Notes: generated by a model not told the origin, from the letters alone. A DNA stretch of 49,353 bases from Anaerolineales bacterium (GCA_014860805.1 JACZJB010000068.1:1-49353), one strand, 5' to 3'. Counted from the stretch's first letter, positions 7,931 to 15,065 are shown. Numbers and translations are program-made.

Positions 7931-8707
7931 TTACCAATTCGCGAGCCAGCCGATCAAGCCGATTACCAGGTCAATAAATCCAACAATAATCGCGCCGTAG
8001 AACAGGTAATACTTTCCACCCAGGCTATCTGCGAAAACATAAGTCCCGCAGGTAATCACGATGCCTACAACCATCCACAGGAAGCCGCGCGTCATTCGCT
8101 TTTTATATCCCGCACGGCGCGCCTTGCACACGGCGTCGTCTGCCTCTTTTACTACGGTCTTTGCAACTTCCGGCGAAGCTCCTCGATTCACCAGTGATTT
8201 TTCCACTGCCTTATAGGACTTCTTATTTGCCAGTTCCATCACGGCATATTCAAAATAACCTGAAATTTCCTGCTTCTTCCAGTCCGTTTCATAGCTAGGT
8301 TGCTGCTGATGCTTAGGAGGGATCACAGGAACAGGCGAAGTTTGCGTCCGCGTGGGCGCAGCGTACATTAGCGACGAAGATGCAAACTGCGAAGGAGCAG
8401 GCGCGGGATTAATGTCTCGAACCGCAGCTTTATTTTGAGATTCAGGATAAACAGGCATGGCAGGAGATATCCCCTTCTGCTTCAACATCTCAGCCCCGCG
8501 CTGGGCCGCGGTATTTACAGGATTAATACGTAGCACGTTATTGAGGCAAAACAACCGTTCAGAGTCATCATTCACAACGCTGGAGAGCCATAACCAAGCC
8601 TGCTCTGACGTTGCTGGAATTTCCGAAGCTTGCGTCAGCAGGTCAAAGGCGCGAGATCTATCGCCAGCCTTTGCCGCTGCAACGCCTTGTTGAAGATAAT
8701 TGTCCAT
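7931..8707 (-). CDS. TPR-like, proline-rich linker, two-pass membrane protein
   Basis: 258 aa. The N-terminus (MDNYLQQGVAAAKAGDRSRAF...ASEIPATSEQAWLWLSSV) is a degenerate tetratricopeptide unit of the sort common in Chloroflexota. A Pro/Gln/Ser-rich linker (about residues 85-140) follows, then a helical segment (YFEYAVMELANKKSYKAVEKSLVNRGASPEVAKTVV reads as a small fold split in two). The protein ends with two membrane helices (FLWMVVGIVITCGTYVF and YYLFYGAIIVGFIDLVIGLIGW). GGAG lies upstream of the ATG. The function is unknown; a protein-protein interaction role at the membrane is inference. Confidence 0.75.
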   Translation of the reverse strand: MDNYLQQGVAAAKAGDRSRAFDLLTQASEIPATSEQAWLWLSSVVNDDSERLFCLNNVLRINPVNTAAQRGAEMLKQKGISPAMPVYPESQNKAAVRDINPAPAPSQFASSSLMYAAPTRTQTSPVPVIPPKHQQQPSYETDWKKQEISGYFEYAVMELANKKSYKAVEKSLVNRGASPEVAKTVVKEADDAVCKARRAGYKKRMTRGFLWMVVGIVITCGTYVFADSLGGKYYLFYGAIIVGFIDLVIGLIGWLANW

Positions 8708-9059
8708 CCCAACTCCATAAATGGTTCTGAATAATATTTGTGTACAAAAGCAACTTACGCGATTTTGAGATTGTAATCGAACTCGATAGTGAAATAATAT
8801 ACAATTTAGTTAGTTGTAATGACCCTGGAACAATCCAGTCGGAGCAGTTTTTACTTCTCCAAAGTAAATCCCTCACTCCGTAGTACAATGAAATCAGGTC
8901 ACTTGATGGTTAATTGCCTATACGCGGGGGATTTGGAGTATCGCTTGTAAGCAGTCCAACGAAAGCCTCAACACATCGGAACATCAAACAGCCGCCGCCT
9001 TCATAGGTGCGTCTGGCTGTTTAAGTCCGAATCAGCTATTTATTAAAGGAGAAAGTCAA
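8708..9059. other. Gene-free interval with divergent 5' regions
   Basis: About 350 bp between the minus-strand TPR gene and the 49-aa gene. It holds the upstream region of both, a leader motif at 8878-8929 shared with the next gene, and a hairpin of AAACAGCC against GGCTGTTT around 8987-9022. No open frame of note is visible. Confidence 0.6.
8878..8929 (+). promoter_or_regulatory. Shared promoter/leader motif, copy 1
   Basis: CCGTAGTACAATGA (8878-8891), containing a TACAAT -10-like box, is followed 24 bp later by TTGCCTATACGCGGGG (8914-8929). The same arrangement recurs at 9262-9311. It precedes the 49-aa basic protein gene. Confidence 0.6.
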
Positions 9060-9209
9060 ATGAATGAAACACCCACCGCCACCAAAGTCAAAGCCAAGCG
9101 CCCATCCAAAGGCGTAGCCAAGCACAATCGCAGAGTAAAACAGGAAGCCCGCAAAAACAGCGCACCTGGCACCGTCGTTAAAAAGGGCAAGCGCCCTGCG
9201 GCAAAGTAG
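9060..9209 (+). CDS. Small basic protein, 49 aa
   Basis: The short frame starts MNETPTATKVKAKRP and ends KKGKRPAAK, with about a third Lys/Arg and almost no hydrophobic residues. It has a good ribosome site (AAAGGAG, about 7 bases from the ATG), its own leader motif and a perfect terminator right after the stop, which together argue that it is a real gene. The composition suggests an unfolded nucleic-acid-binding protein (histone-H1-tail or ribosome-associated type), but no family is recognised. The shared leader with the CsbD-like gene suggests common, perhaps stress-linked, expression. Confidence 0.65.
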   Translation: MNETPTATKVKAKRPSKGVAKHNRRVKQEARKNSAPGTVVKKGKRPAAK

Positions 9210-9210
9210 C

Positions 9211-9253
9211 AATAAATCAAAATCGGAACGAATTGTTCCGATTTTGATTTATT
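9211..9253 (+). terminator. Perfect intrinsic terminator
   Basis: The 19-bp perfect stem pairs 9211-9229 with 9235-9253 around a 5-nt loop (GAATT). Being A/T-rich at both ends, it could work on both strands. It starts two bases after the 49-aa gene. Confidence 0.85.
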
Positions 9254-9261
9254 TGAACCAT

Positions 9262-9311
9262 CCGTAGTACAATGATTTCATATTCAAATTTTGTTTTGCC
9301 TGTCTGCGGGG
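9262..9311 (+). promoter_or_regulatory. Shared promoter/leader motif, copy 2
   Basis: CCGTAGTACAATGA (9262-9275) then, after 22 bp, TTGCCTGTCTGCGGGG (9296-9311). It is nearly the same as the motif at 8878-8929 and is placed before the CsbD-like gene. A possible -35 (TTGATT) lies 18 bp upstream of TACAAT. Confidence 0.6.
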
Positions 9312-9377
9312 AAATGGACAACTGTAAAAAACAATCACAGGTCAAATCACCTGAACGGCACTACCAAGGAGAACGAC

Positions 9378-9611
9378 ATGATGAATAAAGCGATATTCGA
9401 GGAAAAGTGGAGTCAGATCCGCGGGCAGATTAACGCCAAGTGGAGCCTGATGGTTGAATACGATCTGCTCAAAGTTGACAAGGCGGAGGTGAAGTTTGAC
9501 AAATTCACGACCATGCTGCAGGTCAAATATGGATACACACGCCAGAAAGCCAGAGAGGAAATTGCCAAACTCTGGGCGGAACATGAAGCGAAAAGCAAGC
9601 CTGCCAAATAG
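9378..9611 (+). CDS. CsbD-like stress-response protein
   Basis: 77 aa: MMNKAIFEEKWSQIRGQIN..., then AKWSLMVEYDLLKVD, then ..LQVKYGYTRQKAREEIAKLW. This follows the CsbD pattern 'MNKDxxEGxWxQLKGxxKxxWGxLTDDDLxxxxGxxxxLxGxxQxxYGxxxxxAxxxV', a small helical family induced by general stress in several bacteria. Its biochemical role is unknown. AAGGAG at 9366-9371 fits ATG 9378 (or 9381); the longer frame from 9291 has no ribosome site. It is a single-gene unit between the leader motif and a terminator. Confidence 0.75.
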   Translation: MMNKAIFEEKWSQIRGQINAKWSLMVEYDLLKVDKAEVKFDKFTTMLQVKYGYTRQKAREEIAKLWAEHEAKSKPAK

Positions 9612-9616
9612 CGGCA

Positions 9617-9655
9617 AAAACGATCCTGATGATATCAACAGGATCGTTTTTATAT
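9617..9655 (+). terminator. Intrinsic terminator of CsbD-like gene
   Basis: A perfect 12-bp stem pairs AAAACGATCCTG (9617-9628) with CAGGATCGTTTT (9639-9650), followed by a T-rich tract. Confidence 0.85.
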
Positions 9656-9673
9656 TTATGACCAGCGTTTTGT

Positions 9674-10018
9674 TTACGAAGCGAGCAAAACTGTTTCCGC
9701 AGATTCCAATTGAGAATAGATCGGGATGATGGCAGGAACGCCTGTCACTTCAAGTACGCCATGCACATCAGGATTCGGATTAAGCAGCGTCATTTTCCCG
9801 CCGCGGCCTGCAACTGACTTGGCAGTCGTCACCAGCAGCCGAATGCCGATGGATGCAAGAAAATCCACCTCAGACAGATCCACAATTACGCGAACACCAT
9901 CACCTGAGCAATACCCTGCAAATTTGGATTCGATCGCACCCGTGCCGATAATGTCCAGTTTTCCGCTGAGCTTGATCAACGCTATGCCATTGTCCAGTTC
10001 ACGATAATGAATTTCCAT
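9674..10018 (-). CDS. STAS-domain anti-sigma factor antagonist (SpoIIAA/RsbV-like)
   Basis: 114 aa, the usual length for a single STAS domain. The core is LSGKLDIIGTGAIESKF...VRVIVDLSEVDFLASIGIRLLV. The conserved Ser in 'DFLASIG' is the site phosphorylated by the partner anti-sigma kinase in this family, and the unphosphorylated protein frees the sigma factor or partner. A ribosome site (AGGTGA) precedes the ATG. It lies downstream of a paralogous STAS gene on the same strand. No kinase or phosphatase partner is visible in this window. Confidence 0.9.
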   Translation of the reverse strand: MEIHYRELDNGIALIKLSGKLDIIGTGAIESKFAGYCSGDGVRVIVDLSEVDFLASIGIRLLVTTAKSVAGRGGKMTLLNPNPDVHGVLEVTGVPAIIPIYSQLESAETVLLAS

Positions 10019-10105
10019 ACGTTATCACCTGTAGTAAGAGGATATGCAATTATATTAAGGTCAACGGGAAATATTGTTAACAACAGGTTATCGTTTGACA
10101 ATTCA

Positions 10106-10447
10106 TTAACTGGACAACCCCGCCCTGGCAGACCCAAGATCGTAATAAACTGGAATTATGCGTGAGACACCCACCAAATCCAGCACATCCATAACAGTAT
10201 GATGCGGGTTAAGCAAAGCCATTTCTCCCCCGCGTGCCGCCACTGACCTTGCCGCATTTACCAGCATCGGTATTCCAATGGAAGAAATATAACTCACCCT
10301 GGAAAGATCCACCAGAACTCGCGGAGTATCCCCTGCGCAATGATGGATGAACTCAAACTCCACATTGTCCACCCCATGGCTGTCTAATTTCCCATCCAAC
10401 GTAATCAAGCGTATCCCATTTTCCAGCTCACTAAAATGAAGTTTCAT
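10106..10447 (-). CDS. STAS-domain anti-sigma factor antagonist, paralog
   Basis: 113 aa from ATG 10447 (MKLHFSELENGIRLITLDGKLD). The longer frame upstream has no family similarity and crosses the aspS leader, so this start is preferred. The STAS core VRVLVDLS-type segment reads PRVLVDLSRVSYISSIGIPMLV, with the phospho-acceptor Ser in 'YISSIG'. It is clearly homologous over its full length to the neighbour at 9674-10018 (SVAARGGEMALLNP against SVAGRGGKMTLLNP), so the pair is a tandem duplication. They are separated by about 90 bp. Confidence 0.88.
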   Translation of the reverse strand: MKLHFSELENGIRLITLDGKLDSHGVDNVEFEFIHHCAGDTPRVLVDLSRVSYISSIGIPMLVNAARSVAARGGEMALLNPHHTVMDVLDLVGVSRIIPVYYDLGSARAGLSS

Positions 10448-10521
10448 AACACACCCATTTTCCGCAAAGAAGGACAGATGATCCATTATACAGGAAACGA
10501 AAGCCAATCTTGCCGACTTTG

Positions 10522-10530
10522 TGCTATAAT
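10522..10530 (+). promoter_or_regulatory. Extended -10 promoter for the aspS leader
   Basis: TGCTATAAT, an extended -10 (TGnTATAAT) with no clear -35. The expected transcription start is about 10537, only a few bases before the leader ATG at 10541, so the leader mRNA would be leaderless or nearly so. The asnS promoter has the same TGCTATAAT. Confidence 0.7.
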
Positions 10531-10540
10531 CCGCGGCACG

Positions 10541-10627
10541 ATGGTCAACCACATCCAATTTTCCAATAACAACAATAATAATGACAATGACGATCCCTGT
10601 GTCGTAGGGCGAAGCTTTGCTGGTTGA
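10541..10627 (+). CDS. aspS leader peptide, Asn/Asp-rich (28 aa)
   Basis: The peptide reads MVNHIQFSNNNNNNDNDD then PCVVGRSFAG. Ten consecutive Asn/Asp codons (10565-10594: six Asn, then Asp-Asn-Asp-Asp) lie between the promoter and a terminator just before the tRNA-Asp ligase gene. This is the layout of an amino-acid-sensing attenuator: ribosomes stall on these codons when charged tRNA-Asn/Asp is scarce. The stop codon (10625-10627) is placed so that a ribosome that finishes covers the GGGCGA segment needed for antitermination. No Shine-Dalgarno is visible; initiation is probably leaderless. The sequence pattern is direct; the regulatory role is inference by analogy with trp/his/phe leaders. 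Confidence 0.8.
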   Translation: MVNHIQFSNNNNNNDNDDPCVVGRSFAG

Positions 10628-10684
10628 CGGATAAGTCAAGTCAGAACCAATCGCCCGACGCGAATGCGAAGGGCGATTTTTTAT
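10595..10684 (+). promoter_or_regulatory. Transcription attenuator of the aspS operon
   Basis: Terminator: AATCGCCC (10649-10656) pairs with GGGCGATT (10671-10678), followed by a T run. Antiterminator: GGGCGA (10607-10612, at the end of the leader frame) can instead pair with TCGCCC (10651-10656), extended beyond an A-G mismatch by CGT (10603-10605) with ACG (10658-10660). A weak early hairpin CCCT (10595-10598)/AGGG (10606-10609) can sequester the antiterminator strand. These are the three mutually exclusive pairings of a classical attenuator. Confidence 0.75.
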
Positions 10685-10696
10685 ATATACCTCATG

Positions 10697-10728
10697 AGAC
10701 CTGACAGGTTGGGAAACCTGTCAGGTCT
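10697..10728. repeat. Short perfect palindrome in the aspS leader
   Basis: 14-bp arms AGACCTGACAGGTT (10697-10710) and AACCTGTCAGGTCT (10715-10728) around GGGA. There is no T run, so it is not a clear terminator. It looks like one of the dispersed palindromes of this genome, placed between the attenuator and the aspS ribosome site. Confidence 0.75.
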
Positions 10729-10754
10729 AGGGTAAAAATCATCGGAGGCGCACT

Positions 10755-12518
10755 ATGTATAGAACTCATTTATGTGGAGAATTAAGAGCCAGTCACGCGG
10801 GGCAGACCGTCACGCTTGCAGGCTGGGTGAATCGACGCCGCGACCACGGCGGGGTGGCATTCTTTGACCTGCGCGACCGCGCGGGCATTATCCAGATCAC
10901 CATCAATCCAGACCTTCCAAAAGAAGTGCTGGATCAAGTTGCCAACGTCCGCAATGAGTGGGTGTTGCAAATCGAAGGCGTGGTGCAAAAACGTCCCGAA
11001 GGGATGGCGAATCCCAAAATGGTAACGGGTGAAGTGGAAGTCATCGCCAAAAGCGTGACCGTGCTTAACGCTTCAAAGACTCCGCCGTTCATGGTCAACA
11101 CCGACGCCGATCTGCCCGATGAGAATATGCGCCTCAAATATCGCTACATTGACCTGCGCCGCGAACGCCTGACCAAAAACATGGTGTTGCGTCACAAGGT
11201 CATCAAGTTCATGCGTGACTATCTCGATGAGCAGGGCTTCATTGAAATTGAAACGCCCATCATGTTCAAAGCAACTCCCGAAGGGGCGCGTGACTACCTC
11301 GTACCTTCCCGCGTGTATCCGGGTCAGTTCTACGCCTTGCCCCAGTCTCCCCAGCAGTTGAAGCAATTGCTGATGGTGGCAGGCATGGACAAGTACTTCC
11401 AGATCGCGCGCTGTTTCCGTGATGAAGACCTGCTCGGCGACCGCCAGCCCGAGTTTACCCAGCTCGACCTTGAGATGTCCTACGTCCACCGAGATGATGT
11501 GCTGGACTTGGTCGAAGGTTTGTTTACCAAAATGATTCCCGCCGTGGCACCGCACAAGAAGTTGTATTCCACGCCGTGGCCCAAGTTCTCTTATAAAGAA
11601 GTGCTTGAACGCTTCGGCACCGACAAGCCCGACCTGCGTTTTGGTATGGAATTGATCGACGTCACCGATATTTTGGCAAAGAGCGAGTTCAAGGTCTTCC
11701 AGTCTGCACTTGAGGCGGGCGGGGTGATCAAGTGTATCGTCGCGCCGAGGTCTGCGGAGATGTCTCGCAAGGAATTGGATGCGCTCACGGAAGTGGCGAA
11801 GTCGTTTGGGGCGAAAGGAATGCCTGCTGTGGCAATCACAGCCGAGGGCGTGAAGGGAAGCGCGGCAAAGTTCTTTAAGGAAGAAGAACTCGCAGCGTTG
11901 AAAGAAAAAACGGGAGCAGGAGTCGGCGATCTCATCGTCTTCGCATCTGATGCTCGTGCGGTTGTGAACAAGACACTCGGCGGACTGCGCTTGTGGTTCC
12001 GCGATAAGTTGGATCTGGCGGATAAATCGATGATGGCGTTTGCGTGGGTGGTGGACTTCCCGTTCTTTGCGTTCAATGAAGAGACGCAGGCGTGGGAGTC
12101 GGAACATCATCCGTTCACAATGCCGAAGATGGAAGACCTGCCGAAGTTCGATACCAACCCCGGTGACGTGTATTCGGAAGCGTATGACATGGTGTGCAAT
12201 GGTTACGAGACCGCTTCGGGTTCGATAAGAATTCATCGCCGCGATATTCAGATGAAGATGTTCCAGATGCTCGGCTTGAGCGACGAGGACATTCAAACCA
12301 AGTTCGGTCACATGCTGGAAGCATTCGAGTACGGCGCTCCCCCGCACGGCGGCATGGCGCCAGGCATTGACCGTTTGGTCATGCTGCTGGCGGACGAACC
12401 CAACATCCGCGAGGTGATCGCCTTCCCGAAGAACCAGAATGGGCGCGACGTGATGGCAGATGCCCCGTCTGAAGTGGAACCGAAACAATTAAAAGAACTA
12501 CATATCAAATTTACTTAG
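10755..12518 (+). CDS. aspS: Aspartate--tRNA(Asp/Asn) ligase, non-discriminating type
   Basis: 587 aa, the normal length of bacterial AspRS with its GAD insertion domain. The enzyme charges tRNA with aspartate in the cytoplasm. The N-terminal OB anticodon-binding fold is followed by class II motifs (motif 2 [16 protein letters not shown], motif 3 [11 protein letters not shown]). In the Pseudomonas-type numbering I recall, His31 and Gly83 mark non-discriminating AspRS, which also mischarges tRNA-Asn; discriminating enzymes have Leu and Lys. This protein has H31 (RRRDHGG) and G83 (RPEG). The linkage to gatCAB, which converts Asp-tRNA-Asn to Asn-tRNA-Asn, fits. GGAGG is 6 bases before the ATG. 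Expression is probably set by the upstream attenuator. Confidence 0.96.
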   Translation: MYRTHLCGELRASHAGQTVTLAGWVNRRRDHGGVAFFDLRDRAGIIQITINPDLPKEVLDQVANVRNEWVLQIEGVVQKRPEGMANPKMVTGEVEVIAKSVTVLNASKTPPFMVNTDADLPDENMRLKYRYIDLRRERLTKNMVLRHKVIKFMRDYLDEQGFIEIETPIMFKATPEGARDYLVPSRVYPGQFYALPQSPQQLKQLLMVAGMDKYFQIARCFRDEDLLGDRQPEFTQLDLEMSYVHRDDVLDLVEGLFTKMIPAVAPHKKLYSTPWPKFSYKEVLERFGTDKPDLRFGMELIDVTDILAKSEFKVFQSALEAGGVIKCIVAPRSAEMSRKELDALTEVAKSFGAKGMPAVAITAEGVKGSAAKFFKEEELAALKEKTGAGVGDLIVFASDARAVVNKTLGGLRLWFRDKLDLADKSMMAFAWVVDFPFFAFNEETQAWESEHHPFTMPKMEDLPKFDTNPGDVYSEAYDMVCNGYETASGSIRIHRRDIQMKMFQMLGLSDEDIQTKFGHMLEAFEYGAPPHGGMAPGIDRLVMLLADEPNIREVIAFPKNQNGRDVMADAPSEVEPKQLKELHIKFT

Positions 12519-12544
12519 GATAAAACAAGAAAGGAAAGGAAACC

Positions 12545-12766
12545 ATGAACATAAAAGAATTGATCGTCAATAAAACAGCGAAGTTTGTTTACTGCACGGA
12601 CGGAGCGCTGTGGTATGACGTCGATGGGTTTCGCTTTCCTGTTCCGTTCGAAGAAACAGTAGGTGCGTATTTCAAGCCTGAACATAAGGCGATCAACCTG
12701 ATGCGATGGATACGCAAACAATTGGAAGAGAACGAAACACAGCGCAAAGCCCAATCAAAGAACTAG
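12545..12766 (+). CDS. Small conserved-looking protein, 73 aa
   Basis: The sequence (KFVYCTDGALWYDVDGFRFPVPFEETVGAYFKPEHKA in two parts, ending MRWIRKQLEENETQ) has a strand-rich front and an amphipathic C-terminal helix. I have a faint memory of similar small uncharacterised proteins with 'xGFxFPVPxxDxxxAxFxxxxKAxxxMRxIRKxL', but no function. AAGGAAAGG lies before the ATG. It is 26 bp after aspS and 11 bp before a MazF/PemK-like gene, the place of an antitoxin, but it has no recognisable DNA-binding or MazE-type motif. Antitoxin status is therefore only a guess from position. Confidence 0.6.
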   Translation: MNIKELIVNKTAKFVYCTDGALWYDVDGFRFPVPFEETVGAYFKPEHKAINLMRWIRKQLEENETQRKAQSKN

Positions 12767-12777
12767 GCGGGGTGCGG

Positions 12778-13122
12778 ATGAGTATTAAGCAAGGTGATGT
12801 GTATTGGATCACACCCAATGAAACGAATGGACTTGAATCCGATCATACTCATCCGCATGTCGTTGTTCAAGTCAGCGCACAAAATAAAGTGACCGTTTGT
12901 GCGTTGACCACCAACCTAAAGCGCGCCAAAGACCCCGGCAATGTGCTGCTCGACGAAGGCGAAGCAAATCTTCCAAAGCAAAGTGTGATTGTTGCCTCTC
13001 AAGTTTTCACAGTGGATGCAACACAATGTGGTGAATTTATCGGAACACTAACCGAGCAAAGAATTCAGCAAATTCTGGCTGGCATGCGCTTTTTGCAGAT
13101 CATGACCCAGCATCATGAATAA
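12778..13122 (+). CDS. MazF/PemK-like protein with altered active site
   Basis: 114 aa, the usual MazF length: KQGDVYWITPNETNGLESDHTHP, read in two parts, then HVVVQVSAQNKVTVCALTTNLKRAKDPGNVLL, also in two parts, and TVDATQCGEFIGTLTEQRIQQIL. This is the PemK/MazF fold ('GDIYWVxL...RPxVVVQ...VxVxxxTSN...D.xRxxxxIGxLxxxxxxxI'). In known MazF enzymes the Arg of 'TRPxVV' and the Thr of 'T(S/T)N' form the RNase centre. Here the Thr is kept but the Arg is His (THPHVVV), so activity may be changed or lost. It sits between aspS and gatC on the same strand, an unusual place for a toxin. The ATG at 12778 has a GGCGGGG upstream. Confidence 0.78.
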   Translation: MSIKQGDVYWITPNETNGLESDHTHPHVVVQVSAQNKVTVCALTTNLKRAKDPGNVLLDEGEANLPKQSVIVASQVFTVDATQCGEFIGTLTEQRIQQILAGMRFLQIMTQHHE

Positions 13123-13137
13123 AGACTAAGAGGTTTT

Positions 13138-13437
13138 ATGGCCCAAACCATCGACACAAAAACCGTAAAACACGTCGCTTTCCTTGTTCGCCTCGGAATC
13201 TCCGAAGATGAAGCGCAAACCTTCAGCGGACAATTCTCGTCCATCATTGACTACTTCAACATGCTCAACGAAGTGGACACGGAGAACGTCCCGCCCGCTT
13301 CGGACATTGCCAATGCCGAAAATGTTTTACGCGAAGATGTGGTTAAACCATCCATGAGCCGCGAAGAATTTCTCAAGAACGCGCCGAACTCTGAGCGCGG
13401 GTATGTCAAAGTGCCGACTGTATTGGGCGATGAGTAA
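13138..13437 (+). CDS. gatC: Aspartyl/glutamyl-tRNA amidotransferase subunit C
   Basis: 99 aa, the normal GatC length. KHVAFLVRLGISEDEAQTFSGQFSSIIDYFNML and ENVLREDVVKPSMSREEFLKNAP match the family, which wraps around GatA and links it to GatB in the GatCAB complex. GatCAB amidates Glu-tRNA-Gln and Asp-tRNA-Asn. It lies 15 bp after the MazF-like gene, with GAGG near the ATG, and before gatA after a short palindromic repeat. Confidence 0.95.
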   Translation: MAQTIDTKTVKHVAFLVRLGISEDEAQTFSGQFSSIIDYFNMLNEVDTENVPPASDIANAENVLREDVVKPSMSREEFLKNAPNSERGYVKVPTVLGDE

Positions 13438-13447
13438 AAAAGGATAA

Positions 13448-13513
13448 ACCACAAAGGGTCACGAAGGTACACAAAGGTTTTTTCCTTAGTGCCCCTTTGT
13501 GACACTTCGTGGT
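13448..13513. repeat. Palindromic repeat between gatC and gatA
   Basis: Imperfect arms ACCACAAAGG.TCACGAAGG (from 13448) and CCTTTGTGACACTTCGTGGT (to 13513) form a dyad. It belongs to a different class from the 'CATTGCGAG' element. It ends about 10 bp before the gatA ATG and could form a hairpin in the operon mRNA. Confidence 0.75.
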
Positions 13514-13523
13514 AAGAAAAAAT

Positions 13524-14984
13524 ATGGAATTAACTCAACTATCCATCCGAGAAGCTCACGAACTTCTCACCACCAAGAAAATCTCCTCCGTCGAGTTGAC
13601 CCAAGCCATGCTTGACCGCATTCACGACGTAGACAAGAAGGTCAAGTCCTATGTCACTGTCACGGATGACCTCGCGCTGGAACAAGCGAAGAAAGCTGAC
13701 GAGCGCATCGCCAAGGGAGAGAACGTCACCCCGCTGACAGGCATCCCCTTCTCAATGAAGGATTGCATCTCCACGCGCGACGTCCGCACCACTTGCTCTT
13801 CAAAGATTCTCGAAAACTACGTCCCGCAATACAACGCCACCGTCACCAACAAACTCGCGGACTCTGGCGCTGTCCTTGTCGGCAAAACCAACATGGACGA
13901 GTTCGGCATGGGCTCCTCCTGTGAGAACTCCGCCTTCTTCAACACCCACAACCCGTGGGATTTGGAGCGCGTCCCTGGCGGTTCGAGCGGAGGTTCCGCC
14001 GCGGCGATGTCTGCGAGTCTCGCCACGTTCACCATCGGCGAAGACACTGGCGGATCCGTCCGCATGCCCGCAGGCTTTACCAATGTGACAGGCATCAAAC
14101 CAACCTATGGACGTGTCTCTCGCTACGGACTTATCGCGCTCGTTTCTTCTTTTGATTCCATCGGTCCCATGACCCGCGACGCCTATGATTGCGCGACCGT
14201 TCTCGAAGCCATCGCTGGACATGATCCGCACGACAGCACCACCTACAACTCACCCGTCCCCAACTACACCAAAGACATCGACAAACCCGTCAAGGGCATG
14301 AAACTCGGCATCCCCAAAGAATATTTCGTGGCGGGCATGGAAGCGGGTGTTGAGGCAGCCATGCAAGAATCGATTCGTCAGTTTGAAAAACTCGGCATGG
14401 AGGTTCGCGAAGTCTCGCTCCCCCACACCAAATACGGTCTCCCCGTTTATTATCTTTTGCTTTTCGCCGAAGCCAGCGCCAACCTCGCCCGCATGGACGG
14501 CACGCGCTTCGGTCTCTCCGTTTCAGACGGCGCGAAGGATGTCATCGACATCTATCTCAAGACTCGCCATGAAGGATTTGGGGATGAAGTCAAGCGCAGG
14601 ATTATGCTTGGTGCGTACGCTCTTTCAGCAGGATATTATGACGCGTATTACTTGAAGGCACAAAAAGTGCGCACGCTTCTTCGTCGGGACTTTGAAACTG
14701 CTTTTTCCAAAGTGGACATTCTCCTCGCCCCGACCTGTCCCACCACGGCATTCAAACTCGGCGAAAAAACCAGCGACCCGCTCGAAATGTACCTTTCCGA
14801 TATTTATGTCGTTGCGACCAATCCCGCTGGTGTCCCTGCCTTGGCATTACCCGCTGGCTTCTCCAACAATATGCCAGTCGGCATGCAACTCATCGGCAAG
14901 CATTTGGAGGAGTCAACCTTGTTCCAAGTCGCTCATGCGTATCAACAAGTCACTGATTGGCATAAGCAGCAACCGCCGCTCTAG
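13524..14984 (+). CDS. gatA: Aspartyl/glutamyl-tRNA amidotransferase subunit A
   Basis: 486 aa from ATG 13524 (MELTQLSIREAHELL). The GTG at 13509 lies inside the palindromic repeat and is unlikely. It is the amidase-signature enzyme that releases ammonia from glutamine for transamidation. The catalytic Ser-cisSer-Lys set is visible: Lys79 (GIPFSMKD), the Gly/Ser-rich box PGGSSGGSAAAM (near residue 150) and GEDTGGSVRMPAGF (near 175). The length is normal. No strong ribosome site is seen before the ATG. A palindromic element and an antisense DinB gene separate it from gatB. Confidence 0.96.
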   Translation: MELTQLSIREAHELLTTKKISSVELTQAMLDRIHDVDKKVKSYVTVTDDLALEQAKKADERIAKGENVTPLTGIPFSMKDCISTRDVRTTCSSKILENYVPQYNATVTNKLADSGAVLVGKTNMDEFGMGSSCENSAFFNTHNPWDLERVPGGSSGGSAAAMSASLATFTIGEDTGGSVRMPAGFTNVTGIKPTYGRVSRYGLIALVSSFDSIGPMTRDAYDCATVLEAIAGHDPHDSTTYNSPVPNYTKDIDKPVKGMKLGIPKEYFVAGMEAGVEAAMQESIRQFEKLGMEVREVSLPHTKYGLPVYYLLLFAEASANLARMDGTRFGLSVSDGAKDVIDIYLKTRHEGFGDEVKRRIMLGAYALSAGYYDAYYLKAQKVRTLLRRDFETAFSKVDILLAPTCPTTAFKLGEKTSDPLEMYLSDIYVVATNPAGVPALALPAGFSNNMPVGMQLIGKHLEESTLFQVAHAYQQVTDWHKQQPPL

Positions 14985-14993
14985 TTTATTACC

Positions 14994-15065
14994 CTGAGCG
15001 ATAGCGAAGGGTCTCTACGACAGTACAAGAGATTCTTCGCCGCGAAGAACAAGAGCGCGGCTCAG
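14994..15065. repeat. Palindromic repeat between gatA and the DinB gene
   Basis: Outer arms are CTGAGC (14994-14999) and GCTCAG (15060-15065). Inner arms are GGGTCTCT (15009-15016) and AGAGATTC (15028-15035), pairing with G-U wobbles. The sequence type (CTGAGCG..GAAGGGTCTC / GAGATTCTTCG..CTCAGAATGACA) is related to the element inside the helicase gene. It lies between convergent genes. Confidence 0.7.

Noticed and set aside
10448-10639. N-terminal extension of the second STAS protein
   Set aside because: The extra 64 residues are low-complexity antisense of the Asn/Asp-rich leader, and the STAS homology begins at ATG 10447.
11073-12488. Long open frame antisense to aspS
   Set aside because: It lies fully opposite a conserved gene, has His/Arg-rich composition typical of reverse-complement shadow frames, and shows no family resemblance.
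13509-13523. GTG at 13509 as gatA start
   Set aside because: It lies in the arm of a palindromic repeat, and the family N-terminus fits ATG 13524.
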